Shown: one piece after another, positions 9,366-18,535 of the stretch
Position numbering within the stretch: the first letter of the stretch is position 1
Layout: every line of letters begins with the position of its first letter
DNA from: Patiria miniata
Lineage: Eukaryota; Echinodermata; Asteroidea; Valvatida; Asterinidae
Reading direction: 5' to 3'
Length of the DNA stretch: 64,000 nucleotides
NCBI RefSeq assembly: GCF_015706575.1
Contig: NW_024037070.1
Coordinates: 6,789,598 to 6,853,597 of the forward strand
The notes under the pieces: model-generated
Seen by the model: the letters and a program-made list of their open reading frames with translations, nothing else
Told to the model about the DNA's origin: nothing
The model's database searches: none
Position numbers and translations under genes: made by a program

Positions 9366-10282
9366 GAGAGATTGCAGACTTCCTAGTAGGCCTCTTTGAC
9401 AGTGATCTTGCTACAGCCACAGTTAAGAATTATCGTTCGGCTATAGCGGCTATTCATGGAGGTTTCTCTGACGGCTCCTCGGTGTCAGATAATCAGAATC
9501 TTAGCCAACTTATCAAGGGGATGTTTGTGTCACGCCCCCCGACACGTAGGCTATTACCATCGTGGGATCTCTTTGCTGTCTTATCAACCTTATCGAGACC
9601 CCCGTTCGAACCAATGGGCAGCTCAACCTTGTTGCAGCTGTCGGTTAAAGTGTCATTTCTATTAGCAGTGGCTACGTCTAGACGACGTAGCGAGCTACAT
9701 TCGCTTACAGTGGAGACAGGTCACATCCGGTGGGAACCAGGGGGTGTTCGCCTGGTTCCTAAAACAGGTTTTCTGACCAAAAATCAGTCAGAATCATTTT
9801 CACCTCCTGACATTTTTGTGCCGGACATCAAATCCTTTTCGTCTGTCTCTGGTGACAGGCTTTGGTGTCCGGTCAGAGCCCTGAAGTGGTACGTTGATAG
9901 AACTAAAACGCTCCGAAGCGGCCATTCACAGCTGTTTATAACAACGACTCCACCATACCGACCGGCCTCGCGTGATACAATCTCCCGCTGGTTGGTTACG
10001 GCCATCAAATCAACAATAGACTCACCAACAACAGATTCCGTTGGGTCAGTCCATGCACATGAGGTCAGGGCAGCTTCTACTTCCTGGGCCTTTTTTAAGG
10101 GTGTTTCTATTAAAGATATCACACAGGCAGCGTGTTGGAAAACCCCCAACACCTTTACAGAGTGCTATTTGAAGGATGTCCTCCAGACGGAAGGCAGAGC
10201 CGGGAGAGTGGTGCTGAAGGCGGCGAGCCGAGCATCATCAGGTCCACAGGATCCTCTCCTACCCGGGACTTCCCTAGAATAG
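8924..10282 (+). CDS. Tyrosine recombinase of DIRS element
   Basis: This enzyme should insert the circular DNA form by strand exchange through a covalent tyrosine intermediate. The reading frame is open from 7295, just after the Gag stop and in the same frame, but only the part from about 9194 is recognisable recombinase. I chose the last in-frame ATG upstream (8924); an earlier one lies at 8795. An N-terminal SAM-like core-binding region (ESTRKIYNSRLHHFYKWC to TVKNYRSAI) is followed by the catalytic domain. That domain has the first Arg in SRRRSEL, the H-x-x-R motif in HAHEVR, a Trp in ACWKTP at the second His/Trp position, and the nucleophile Tyr in TECYLKDV. All four catalytic elements are present. 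The ORF overlaps RT by roughly 440 nt in another frame. A splice-donor-like GTGAGT directly follows the stop codon. Confidence 0.9.
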   Translation: MADRRAGNTVGQTTCVRLSPVLPHTAGTDQSGTGGVQDPPHSSLLATPALVPETHQALGSPPGDSSEEGRHTVPAQLGFSSPGPGGSPPDVLGIIKQSFRTAGLSERAAAIAACSRRESTRKIYNSRLHHFYKWCRARSLHPPDTSIGEIADFLVGLFDSDLATATVKNYRSAIAAIHGGFSDGSSVSDNQNLSQLIKGMFVSRPPTRRLLPSWDLFAVLSTLSRPPFEPMGSSTLLQLSVKVSFLLAVATSRRRSELHSLTVETGHIRWEPGGVRLVPKTGFLTKNQSESFSPPDIFVPDIKSFSSVSGDRLWCPVRALKWYVDRTKTLRSGHSQLFITTTPPYRPASRDTISRWLVTAIKSTIDSPTTDSVGSVHAHEVRAASTSWAFFKGVSIKDITQAACWKTPNTFTECYLKDVLQTEGRAGRVVLKAASRASSGPQDPLLPGTSLE

Positions 10283-10487
10283 GTGAGTCTCCTCATCCTG
10301 ACTATTTACATTATACATTACATTGTATTGAGTATAAATGTATAGCTAAACACTCTTGTAATAAGGTCATTGGTCTTGGACAAGTTACCTTCTTTGTATA
10401 CAGGTTACCTTGGGCATGGGCTTGATTTGAAGTGTTTTAGAACTTGCTTTAAGGAGTGTCTTGTACTAACAGTACTCTTCTTTGCAG
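10283..10487 (+). other. Candidate spliceosomal intron in DIRS 3' UTR
   Basis: The sequence begins with GTGAGT directly after the recombinase stop codon (TAG) and ends with CTCTTCTTTGCAG. A perfect consensus branch point, TACTAAC, lies at 10464-10470, with the branch A 18 nt before the final AG. An alternative acceptor (TTTGTATACAG) ends at about 10402. All signals are in the expected order and spacing, but only transcript data can prove use. Confidence 0.5.
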
Positions 10488-10539
10488 GATTCAACTGTAT
10501 TATATATTATATTTATTATTATGTAATACTTTACATTAT

Positions 10540-10571
10540 GAGACGTTCCCCCTAACGAGGGCTGACGTCTC
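10540..10571. repeat. Hairpin upstream of internal complementary region
   Basis: GAGACGT at 10540-10546 pairs with ACGTCTC at 10565-10571 around a loop of 18 nt. It lies in the 3' untranslated part of the element; a role in RNA ending or in priming is only a guess. Confidence 0.4.
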
Positions 10572-10742
10572 GATTAACATGTGCGGGTAATTAATATCCT
10601 TTACATGTACAGTTCTTGGTTTTTTCCCCTGTCCGCCTTTGGACGGAACAGTGGGAGCCATCTGGGGTTACATTCCATGTTTCATACCCCTGTGAGTAAG
10701 CAATAGCATCTCGCATGGCCCACCTCCTTGACGGTGCTAGTC

Positions 10743-10843
10743 TATGCATAAGTAGTGTTGCTCTACAGGTAAGTAGAGTGAAGTAGACTCCCCCCCACAG
10801 AAGTGTGGTTGGGGTCTACGAACGAATACTTACCTGTAGAGCA
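10743..10843 (+). repeat. Internal complementary region of DIRS element
   Basis: Bases 10743-10788 are the exact reverse complement of the left end (4579-4624). Bases 10789-10843 are the exact reverse complement of the right end (11035-11089). The two halves abut, so this block is a complement of the joined ends of the element. In the DIRS replication model it acts as the template that closes the cDNA into a circle. It also contains a perfect splice-donor consensus, CAG/GTAAGT, at 10766-10774. Confidence 0.95.
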
Positions 10844-10908
10844 TCCCTCCCTCCTACCCCACTCTTCTCGATGCCTTGGGTACTTTGTTGTATTCCGACT
10901 TAGCGCTC

Positions 10909-11050
10909 GAGAAAAGAGGACGCTCACGAGGCACGCATGCCGCGGGGTGTTATGGGTAGGGCGCCGGAGGGCGCTATTGTATTTAACTCTTAGCGAAAAT
11001 ACCTGCCGGTAGGGGGAATATGCATAAGTAGTGTTGCTCTACAGGTAAGT
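10909..11050 (-). repeat. Right inverted terminal repeat of DIRS element
   Basis: This is the exact inverted partner of 4593-4734. The unique right end (11051-11089) follows it and finishes in CTGTGGGGGGGA. Just inside the outer edge of the repeat lies CAG/GTAAGT (11042-11050), reading out of the element. Confidence 0.95.
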
Positions 11051-11089
11051 ATTCGTTCGTAGACCCCAACCACACTTCTGTGGGGGGGA

Positions 11090-11417
11090 TTTAACACCTC
11101 ACCTTGCAGTGAGACCATGTGTTTTGTGAGTTGGAGAAGTACTGAAGCAGAATGGGAATTTCTCATCAAAACTTTAATTCCGTTTGGAAACACATCAAAA
11201 CACATGTCAATCCTCAAACGTCCATCATCAGACATAAAATCACATTTTACAAGCACTAATGTGAAGAAAAAAAAGGTTGGCTAAGGATTTGAGAATTTCA
11301 CCAGTCCACACGTCCTGCATACATGTATACCTGTGCAAGCTTAAGGTTGTCAATGTCAACTTTGGTAATTATATAACGGAAATGCACCTACGGTACCTGT
11401 TCTAATTTGGTACACAC
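11090..11417. other. Unassigned DNA right of DIRS element
   Basis: No gene is seen. It contains a short A-run near 11264-11274 and no clear repeat. Confidence 0.35.
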
Positions 11418-11881
11418 CTAATTTCACAGGGTACAATGTATGTCTTTGGGACCATCCGCCTATGAGCTCCGTGCGCGACCAAAAGAGGGCGCGTTTTTAC
11501 CTCTTTTGAGAGCTCCGTGGACGGGGGACACAGCGTGCGCGAACTGTACTGTACTGGTTTGTGCGCAAAGTACGCACGAATTTCTGAGTGTGCAAAAGCT
11601 ATAGCAACCGCGTCTTCGCGTGAGCGTCAGGCGTCGTCGGCGCGCGAATACATTCGAATTCAACTTGCAATGGTCTCCCAGACTAATCTCCGCCTCCAGT
11701 AACTTTGGAGACATTCGAAATACGCAGTGGATGGATCGGGAACCAGTCTAGATCACCCCCAACTCTCCTTTTCTGGCCGTTGATGGGGTACTTGTGCACG
11801 GAGCGGATACCTTTCTCAAATACGGTAGGGCTGATGGTCCCAAAGACATACATTGTACCCTGTGAAATTAGATGTGTTCTG
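11418..11881. mobile_element. MITE of about 464 bp with 40-bp inverted ends
   Basis: CTAATTTCACAGGGTACAAT followed by GTATGTCTTTGGGACCATC at the left is matched as an exact inverted copy at 11832-11881. The interior is GC-rich and rich in CpG (for example GCGTCTTCGCGTGAGCG), unlike the flanks. It has no credible ORF. No target duplication was identified. Confidence 0.7.
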
Positions 11882-12187
11882 CCAAAAACGGTTTCGATTC
11901 AAGCTACATGTATACAGGTGGTATACAGGTTTCTCTGTGTGCGTTACGCATTCGCTGTAAGTAGTAGACAAACCTTCAAAGCTGTGATAGATGGCAAAAA
12001 CTGTGAGAAAAACGGGGAGCCATCATCCAGTGATGGGTCGGCATGATTACGACAACCGTACACGGCACAGGTAGTAACCAAACACTTGCCTGACTGCAAT
12101 GGTGGCCGACTACGGCCGGCTGGGGAAACCGGATGGTTACTTGGTACTTTGCTGTCATTCGATCGGACCCTATAAAGTTGAACAAAA
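11882..12187. other. Unassigned non-coding DNA
   Basis: There is no supported gene. The stretch holds a GC-rich palindromic patch near 12100-12125 (GGCCGACTACGGCCGGC). Confidence 0.35.
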
Positions 12188-12402
12188 AAAATTGACGTAA
12201 CTTGGATTTGAACCTGCAACCTCTCGATTACCATATATGGAGCACTCTACCAACTGAGCCATCCAGCCCTATGCTGGCGATTTTCCCAATTTTTTCCAAA
12301 AATTGACGTAACTTGGATTTGAACCTGCAACCTCTCGATTACCATATATGGAGCACTCTACCAACTGAGCCATCCAGCCCTATGCTGGCGATTTTCCCAA
12401 TT
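12188..12402 (-). repeat. Tandem pair of tRNA-like units (111-bp period)
   Basis: Two copies of a 111-bp unit lie head to tail. On the minus strand each carries a tRNA-like sequence (about 12270-12196 and 12381-12307) with an A box (TGGCTCAGTTGG) and a B box (GGTTCAAATCC). The acceptor and T-stem pairings are broken (for example GGGCTGG against CCAAGTT), so these are better read as tRNA-derived repeats or pseudogenes than as functional tRNAs. The near identity of the two units indicates a recent duplication. Confidence 0.65.
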
Positions 12403-12868
12403 TGTCACGAAAGAATCTGCCATATTGTACCGAACAGTTTGATTTGTTCATTTCTCAGGAATACAGGAGTGCAGGTTGCCATTTTCATCATTCCATTTCA
12501 TTATAAATTTATAGGACCATAGGACTGATGGATCTGGGTCTGTTCTTTCATGCTTTGCCTCATGTTTGGGAGCCCCAACTGTGAATAGTGTGCAAACAGC
12601 TGGCGTCATCTGCTGTGGTTTTTCTTTATTGTGTTAGCCTCATAGTCACATGGGGCTAAACATGTGCTATGTTCAGTTTATTCTCATCCCTTGGTTCTTA
12701 CATATCTCCATGCGGTAGCCTGTGCATATGTACCGTGGAGGCAGAGGTCGAGACACTCTTCCAGTTTTGGTGGGATAAAAGTACATTCAACTGTCATGTA
12801 GTGTTGTATTTTAAAGCATTGCTGGGAATGGTTTCAGCTGTACATGGGAACCAAAAAAACGCACCGTA
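12403..12868. other. Unassigned non-coding DNA
   Basis: No gene or repeat is supported between the tRNA-like pair and the next SINE. Confidence 0.35.
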
Positions 12869-13070
12869 TGTTTTTTTTTTTTCGCTGTGTAAGCTGCCCT
12901 CACAGGTACCCATTTACTCCTGGGAGGGGAGAAGCAAAGAGTACCGGCAACAAAGTGTACCTTGCCAAAGGACACACGCACCATAACCCCAGGCTGGACT
13001 CGCACCCATAACCTGCAGAATTACCCGCAGAACACAAATGCAACGCTCGTATAATACCGTAAGCTGGTTG
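12869..13070 (-). mobile_element. tRNA-headed SINE with poly-A tail
   Basis: On the minus strand a weak tRNA-like head with a B box (GGTGCGAGTCC, near 12993-13003) leads into a body containing CCTTTGGCAAGGTACACTTT and CCCAGGAGTAAATGGGTACC. Such phrases are typical of a widespread invertebrate SINE body. The element then ends in a poly-A tail, seen as the poly-T run at 12869-12881 on the plus strand. The short ORFs over it are accidental. Confidence 0.65.
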
Positions 13071-13883
13071 AATAGGCCGACAGCTACTAGTATACTGGGG
13101 ATGTTCAGAAGGAAAATGTGAATTTACTTTGTAAATTGAATTTACTTTGTAACAGTTGAACAGATTTCAACTCTGTTCAACTCTTGTACATTTTACAGTT
13201 AAGGTTTCCAGAAGTTGCTCATTGCATTCCAGTGGAGCATAAACCAGCCTCGTTCTGCCATGCACGGCATAGAGCAAAACATGAAGGAGACAACACTAAA
13301 GGTCTAACAGTAATCCTATATTGTACGCCCCCTCCCTCCTCCATTGTGAATTAGCTGGGGTTTTAATCCTGCAAACCATGTTTTTTATCTAAGCAATCTT
13401 GCAGAGAAAGTACTTCATTTTCTCACATAATCAGAACCCCTTTTTTTTTCTTTTCTTTTTTTAGCTTTTACAACAAGTTTCGTATTCCCGCCCCCCCCCA
13501 CCCAATATACGGTAAAGCTGTTTAGAAAGGAGACGTAGCTCAATAAAGTGGAATTTCCCTCACTTTACAACATCCTGAAGTACAAATAGATTCTTCATTC
13601 CACTCAAACTGTTTTTGGAAACTCCCTTTCCCCTTTTTCTTTTTTTTCTGTGGAAGGATTGCATAAAAATCCATCCAATTCAGCTTTTATTGCCGTGCTC
13701 TAGGGCACGGCGTATTCAATTTCCTGTCCACGAAGCACCTGGCTGGCAGGCTTTGAGCGCGCTCGGTATCTTCATTACGAGAGCCTACGGAGGCTGATGA
13801 TGGGAGGTGGGCAGCTGGGGGTGGGTGACATTACATGCTCTGGGTTGCTTGCACCTATGCACTTTCCGTCATCAATCTGTCCG
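13071..13883. other. Unassigned non-coding DNA
   Basis: It contains several homopolymer runs (poly-T near 13441, poly-C near 13490) and a small direct duplication at 13122-13153 (GAATTTACTTTGTAA twice). No gene is supported. Confidence 0.35.
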
Positions 13884-14240
13884 AAGCAAGTAACATATCC
13901 TGATCTAACCAGGCTCTTTATCATAAAATTTCTGAGCAGACATGTAGGGTGAATCCTAACAAAATTTGTTTCCTGTTGGAGTACAGTTAACAACTATCTG
14001 TTAAGCAAGTAACATAACCTGATCTAACCATGCTCTTTATCATAAAATTTCTGAGCAGACATGTAGAGTGAATCCCCCCAAAAATTGTTTCCTGTTGGAG
14101 TACAGCTAACAAATATCTGTTAAGCAAGTAACATAACCTGATCTAACCATGCTCTTTATCATAAAATTTCTGAGAAGACATGTAGAGTGAATCCTAACAA
14201 AAATTGTTTACTGTTGGAGTACAGTTAACAAATATCTGTT
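13884..14240. repeat. Tandem array, three 119-bp units
   Basis: Units begin at 13884, 14003 and 14122 with AAGCAAGTAACAT and end with ACAGTTAACAAATATCTGTT or close variants. They differ by a few substitutions, with no length change between starts. The last unit runs straight into the left end of the family E element. Confidence 0.9.
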
Positions 14241-14242
14241 TT

Positions 14243-15333
14243 TCATAAAATAAAAAAAATTCAGACAAAGTTTACCCGTGCATTCCTATTGGTCGAGAGC
14301 CCGTCATGTGGGTGGTTGTAAAGGGTTACTAAAATGCACCGGCTGGCTGGTTTTAAACACTTTTACGGTGTCTCATGAAATTTGGACTCCTATGAAATCT
14401 GGTCCTTTTACCCTTTTATTAGTTGAACGTTCACAATTTTCACTTAGGCATGCGCAGTACTACTTTAGTCCGTATTTCAGTCCTAAATTCGCAATACACC
14501 AGCACCACCGTGTTCTGCGCCACACCGCGTAGTATACACCACATGCAGTACACGCCACAATTCGCACTCAGCTCAATAGCATGGCCATTCCAAGCATGGA
14601 CAGCTATTAAAATAGGTTCTTTGTAGTAAAACATGCATAACTTCCGATAGCATGGACCAATTTGAGTTGAAGAACATGCTTTTTTAAGACAAATTTCATT
14701 CGTGTATTGAATTTGATTACTTTTTAAGGGAAAAAAATCATTAATTAATCCAGGTAACTTTCTGTTTGGACTCACCTTGTACATGCAGTTGATAAAGATT
14801 TAGCCAATAAACAATTGAAGCTTTTAACAGTTTTTAGTGAGACTAACCAAAAAATGTTGTACTCAACCTAACGAGTGGTCAAGTTTACAATTTGGTCGCA
14901 CCTTTCTGACCCCGTTGTTCATATTTGATGAGGTTGGGATTGATGGCAACCACAGCTGCCAACTTACTGAGTTATTTCTCGGCCTTTATTTATTATTGAC
15001 TATGTGGTCAAGGTGATCAGAAAAAAAAAATGCTCACTTGTGCATGAAATGTTTAAAAAAATCTTTGTCCTGTCATTGGTCTCTGTGTACGCTACTTGGA
15101 AAATATGGTGTACTATTGACAACACACCATGTCTCCTCTTCAACACATTGCACAGCGCAACCAAGCATTGTGGGTAAAAGGGACCGGATTATATAGGAGT
15201 CCACATTTCATGTGACACTGGAAAAGTGTTTAAGACCAGCCAGTCGGTGTTTTATCAACCGTTTAAGACCGGCCACGTGTGACGGGCTCAAGACCAACAG
15301 GAATGGGTAAACTGTCTTAGGTGTTTATGAATA
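14243..15333. mobile_element. Family E inverted-repeat element (about 1.1 kb)
   Basis: The outer 150-190 bp at each side are inverted copies. Left blocks include GTTTACCC, ATTCCTATTGGTCGAGAGC, GTGGGTGGTT, TTTTAAACACTTTTACGGTG and CTCATGAAATTTGGACTCCT. The right side carries their complements in reverse order and ends GGGTAAACTGTC, then TTTATGAA. The middle 700 bp holds no ORF of note. Fragments of the same family are at 3307-3425, 35205-35290 and 54950-55035. It is non-autonomous; the parent transposon is not visible in the window. Confidence 0.7.
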
Positions 15334-15380
15334 GTGATGTATACAGTGGAAAACAATGTACTTCGGGTGGTAATGGGTTA

Positions 15381-15920
15381 TTAAAGGTACATGTATAGTC
15401 CATCATTTGCAATTTCTGCATTTGTTGGTTTGAAGCAATAAAAGTGCTCAAAATCTAAAGAAGGGTGCTGAACAACTGACCTGATGAAGTTTCAACTCAG
15501 CTTCAGCTGTATATTTCGAGAAAAACAGCATTCTAGGATTTCAATTTCAAATCAAAAGTTGCGGAATCATGTTTTGAATTGGGCCTGAATTCAGCGTCTG
15601 AGACACGTTCTCACTGAGCCGATTGCAGCCACGCGATGTCGCGCACTGATCAGACTAATTATAGTGCGTCGTGTCAACGCTTGCATGTGCTTCGCCGAAT
15701 AAAATAACGAGCCACTAACGGAAATTTCCAACGGTGCTTCTTAAGACGCACCGTTGGAAAGGCCTTCTTTCGTTAATTATCTTAAGAATGAAAGCTTGCC
15801 AAAGAGAGACATTTTACAGGGAGTTTAGTCCCCTTACTATCTTTCAACCAAGTATGTTTTTCAACAATAATTACGCCAGTTACTTTATGGATAGCTGCAA
15901 ATGATGGACTCTGGCTTTAA
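15381..15920. mobile_element. Family D MITE, copy 1 (540 bp)
   Basis: Both ends hold TTAAAG and AGTCCATCATTTGC in inverted orientation (15381-15405 and 15896-15920). An internal inverted repeat at 15725-15762 reads TTTCCAACGGTGC, a short spacer, then the complement GCACCGTTGGAAA. A second copy lies at 56653-57040. The TTAA at the ends and the TTTCCAAC palindrome are shared with family A, which suggests common mobilising enzymes. Confidence 0.7.
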
Positions 15921-16369
15921 CAGAGGGGCTTTTCTTCACTGAACATTGAATACTAATGCTACTTTCAGCATGTGCCTTTTTACATTCCCGATGCTTGAAT
16001 TTGTAGCTTTTTGTCCAGATCTCATTCTTGGCTTTCCCATGCTGTTTTGACTCACAGGAAATCTGTCACTTCCAGCTGTCATGTGGCTTTTGACATCCAC
16101 CATGAAACCTCCCTTCAGTTCCTCTGCCCAGCCACTTACTTTTCAATTTTCCCCTAATAGAAACCCGCTCTAGCCTCGCTCAATCAGGATCTCGGCGTGA
16201 ATTCAGAGTTTATGATACGCCCCAATAAGTGGTCTCGTAAATCAAATTAAGTGTGAACTTGGACTTGGAGGGAAAATGTTTTTTTAATGTAGTATGTTCA
16301 TGAACACAAACTGTGTGTTTTTCTACCTTTTGCAAGCAAATTTGTAAATCATGTAGACTAAATTGTCCT
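15921..16369. other. Unassigned non-coding DNA
   Basis: No gene or repeat is supported in this stretch. Confidence 0.35.
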
Positions 16370-16700
16370 TTCAGTCAAAATCAGTCAAGTGACTGTTTTT
16401 AATGGTTCAGAGCTCTCAGCCCACCTTAAGGAGGATTGACTGGTTGTGACTGTTTATGTAACTTGAAAGAGCTACCAGTGTGCTTTGACTGTAGGTGATT
16501 GATAAGCCAGCTCAGTGCGTACATCTCAAGTGCCTGCTTTTGTCTGTTGACTGAATTTGACTAGTCACAGTGCTTGCTTCAAGTGTGATCTGACTGTTGG
16601 TGACTTAAGCCTGTGTGGAAGGCATGGCAGGGGAAGAGGGTTGAATTTTTTGACTGTCTGTGACTGTTCAGACAGCAGGATGGTTTTAAAGGACTTCACC
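16370..16700 (+). repeat. Dispersed repeat N rich in TGACTGT, copy 1
   Basis: The segment contains CAGTCAAAATCAGTCAAGTG, GAGGATTGACTGG, GTGACTGTTTATG, TTTGACTGTAGGTGATTG, ATAAGCCAGC and AGGCATGGCAGGG. The same phrases occur in the same order on the minus strand at 28928-29262. The motif TGACTG recurs about ten times within each copy. No ORF is preserved between copies. Confidence 0.7.
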
Positions 16701-17000
16701 ATTTGGTTATTTCAAGAACTAATTTGTCCTCTTCCTGCCACATTCTTGCCGTAACTGCACCTGATACAATCATGGGCTCATCTTTATAATTGGCAGTAGG
16801 TTTCAATAAGTACAGAAATTATCAGTATGAATACATTGCACAAAACAGTGTACAAAAATGCACTTTAATATTTAAACAAATGTACCAAAATGTACACATT
16901 GTGCTGACATGTATACACTTCATACAGTAGGCCCTAAATCTTTTGTAGACTGCACGCCAACACAGGGTAGATCAAATGCTGGGGTTTTTTTATGAAATAT
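16701..17000. other. Unassigned AT-rich DNA
   Basis: There is no supported gene. A short run of TGTACAAAAATG-like repeats occurs near 16845-16905. Confidence 0.35.
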
Positions 17001-17189
17001 AAGATGATATTTTAAATATTTGTCATGACAAACAAAAATTAAATTTCCAATTCTTCCATTTTCCCCAAAAGTTAGGCATTAATTCGGGTCCAATAAGATG
17101 ATATTTTAAATATTTTTCATGACAAACAGAATCAAATTTCCAATTCTTCATTTTCCCCAAAAGTTGGGCACCATTAATTCGGGTCCAAT
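17001..17189. repeat. Tandem duplication, two units of about 94 bp
   Basis: Units start at 17001 and 17095 with AAGATGATATTTTAAATATT and end with ATTAATTCGGGTCCAAT. They differ by several substitutions and small indels, so the duplication is not very recent. Confidence 0.85.
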
Positions 17190-17969
17190 ATTCGAGAGCA
17201 CCATGCATTTGACATTAACTTTACGGATACATGTTTAAAACATCCACTGAAATTGTCCCTTTTACGTTAATCTTTAAAACAATTGCACAAGGGCTCTCCT
17301 TACAGTAATAAATGAAGGATCCGAAACATTTCTCCAAGTCATATATCGTATGTACGCCACTGCAAAGCTTGATCTATTTATGCAGTATTAATGTACAAGG
17401 CAAGGCAGTGTTCGTGTTAATGCCTTGTCCCTTTAAACAGTTTGGTAACCGATCTGCCTCTCCTGATCCAGAGTCCAGCAACAGCTCCACAAGAATCAAT
17501 CCCCCAACCCCCATGCATCAGGGAATTCACCTGTACCACAACATTTCAATTTGGTTTTCAATTATCTCTCCAACCAGGAAGCACCTGCCTGTTGTTTTTT
17601 CAGCATTTCCACAAACTTTCCAGACTCCCCCTCCCCCCCTCTCTTCTGTCTGTCCCCTGGCATGCTGGTATTTTCCCTCCATCATCTATAAGCGTGTCAC
17701 TGAAGGAGGCATCTCGCTAGGAGGAGATACCGGTAGCTGCTGGCTGATGGCTGTGTGTGTTTGCTGTCACTTCAGTTCAGTCCTTATTGCACCTGGCGTG
17801 AGATAGTCGGACTGGAGACATGTATAATTTCTTTCACATTTTGGATTGCTGTAGGAATTTGGACTGTGCATGCTCTGTAGCTTGCGCAGTGGAGGAATGA
17901 ATACTAAATATATGCTAGCACTGAGCAAGTTTTTGTAGGAGAACTTGGTTTGTTAAATTTAAGATAATA
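17190..17969. other. Unassigned non-coding DNA
   Basis: The ORF of 164 codons at 17312-17806 encodes a low-complexity product with no recognisable domain and overlaps a second ORF on the same strand. I regard both as chance. Confidence 0.35.
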
Positions 17970-18535
17970 TATGCAGGATATGTTTTTGCTGCAATTTTCA
18001 GAAGTGGATGGATTTGGGGGTTGGTATTTTGTACCGAATGTTGGGAACGACTGTTGCATCCTGACGCCACTTTTCTCATCATATATTATCTCAATGCATG
18101 TCAATCATCACAAAAATGTGGAAAAGACATGTATGAATCAGGGACTGCACCGTATGTGAAACTGTTCCAATTTTGTTAGAAAATACTTTACAAATGCATG
18201 CAACTCTCCATGATAGACTTTGTATGCACAACCAAAGAAGTGGTGTCTGGATACTAGAAGCTTTCCAAACTTTCACCTGTTTAAGATTTTGCATTCATGG
18301 ATGCTGGGAAAACAAAGGAAAGAAAAAAAGTTGTTTTTGTAGTCTGGCTCACTGATCCTACATGTGCTTCAGACAAAACGGAGCAATTTATGGAAATTAG
18401 GGAAATGTCGGGTCAGAGAACCAATCTTGCTGGCTTGCACCCAATTATGGATGTGTAACCAATTGGAAAGTGGGGGCAGTATTTGAAAAAAGTCCCCCCC
18501 CCAAAAAAAAAATATCACCGGTTTCCTTCATTTTA
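17970..18535. mobile_element. Family A MITE, decayed copy 11
   Basis: Scattered but ordered matches to family A are visible: TTTTGCTGCAATTTTCAGAA, GTGGATGGATTTGGGGGTTGG, then after a divergent part GTAGTCTGGCTCACTGATCC, GGTCAGAGAACCAATCTTGC, TGGCTTGCACCCA and GGGGGCAGTATTTGAAAAAA. The TIRs and the central palindrome are lost or unrecognisable. Confidence 0.5.

Larger units (their letters stand above)
4579..11089 (+). mobile_element. Complete DIRS1-type tyrosine-recombinase retrotransposon
   Basis: The element is about 6.5 kb and has every hallmark of the DIRS1 group: inverted terminal repeats, Gag-like ORF, overlapping RT-RNase H and tyrosine recombinase ORFs, and an internal complementary region near the right end that is complementary to both outer ends. 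There is no integrase or protease ORF and no long direct terminal repeat, which separates it from LTR retrotransposons. I also see no methyltransferase module of the kind found in some DIRS elements. DIRS elements are thought to make a circular DNA by copying across the internal complementary region and to integrate it with the recombinase, leaving no target duplication. No such duplication is seen here. All ORFs are open and the 142-bp terminal repeats are identical, so this copy is probably recent. Its coding part is much more GC-rich than the AT-rich surroundings. Confidence 0.95.

Noticed and set aside
4579-11089. LTR retrotransposon or endogenous retrovirus
   Set aside because: No direct long terminal repeats, protease or DDE integrase; a tyrosine recombinase and inverted ends are present instead.
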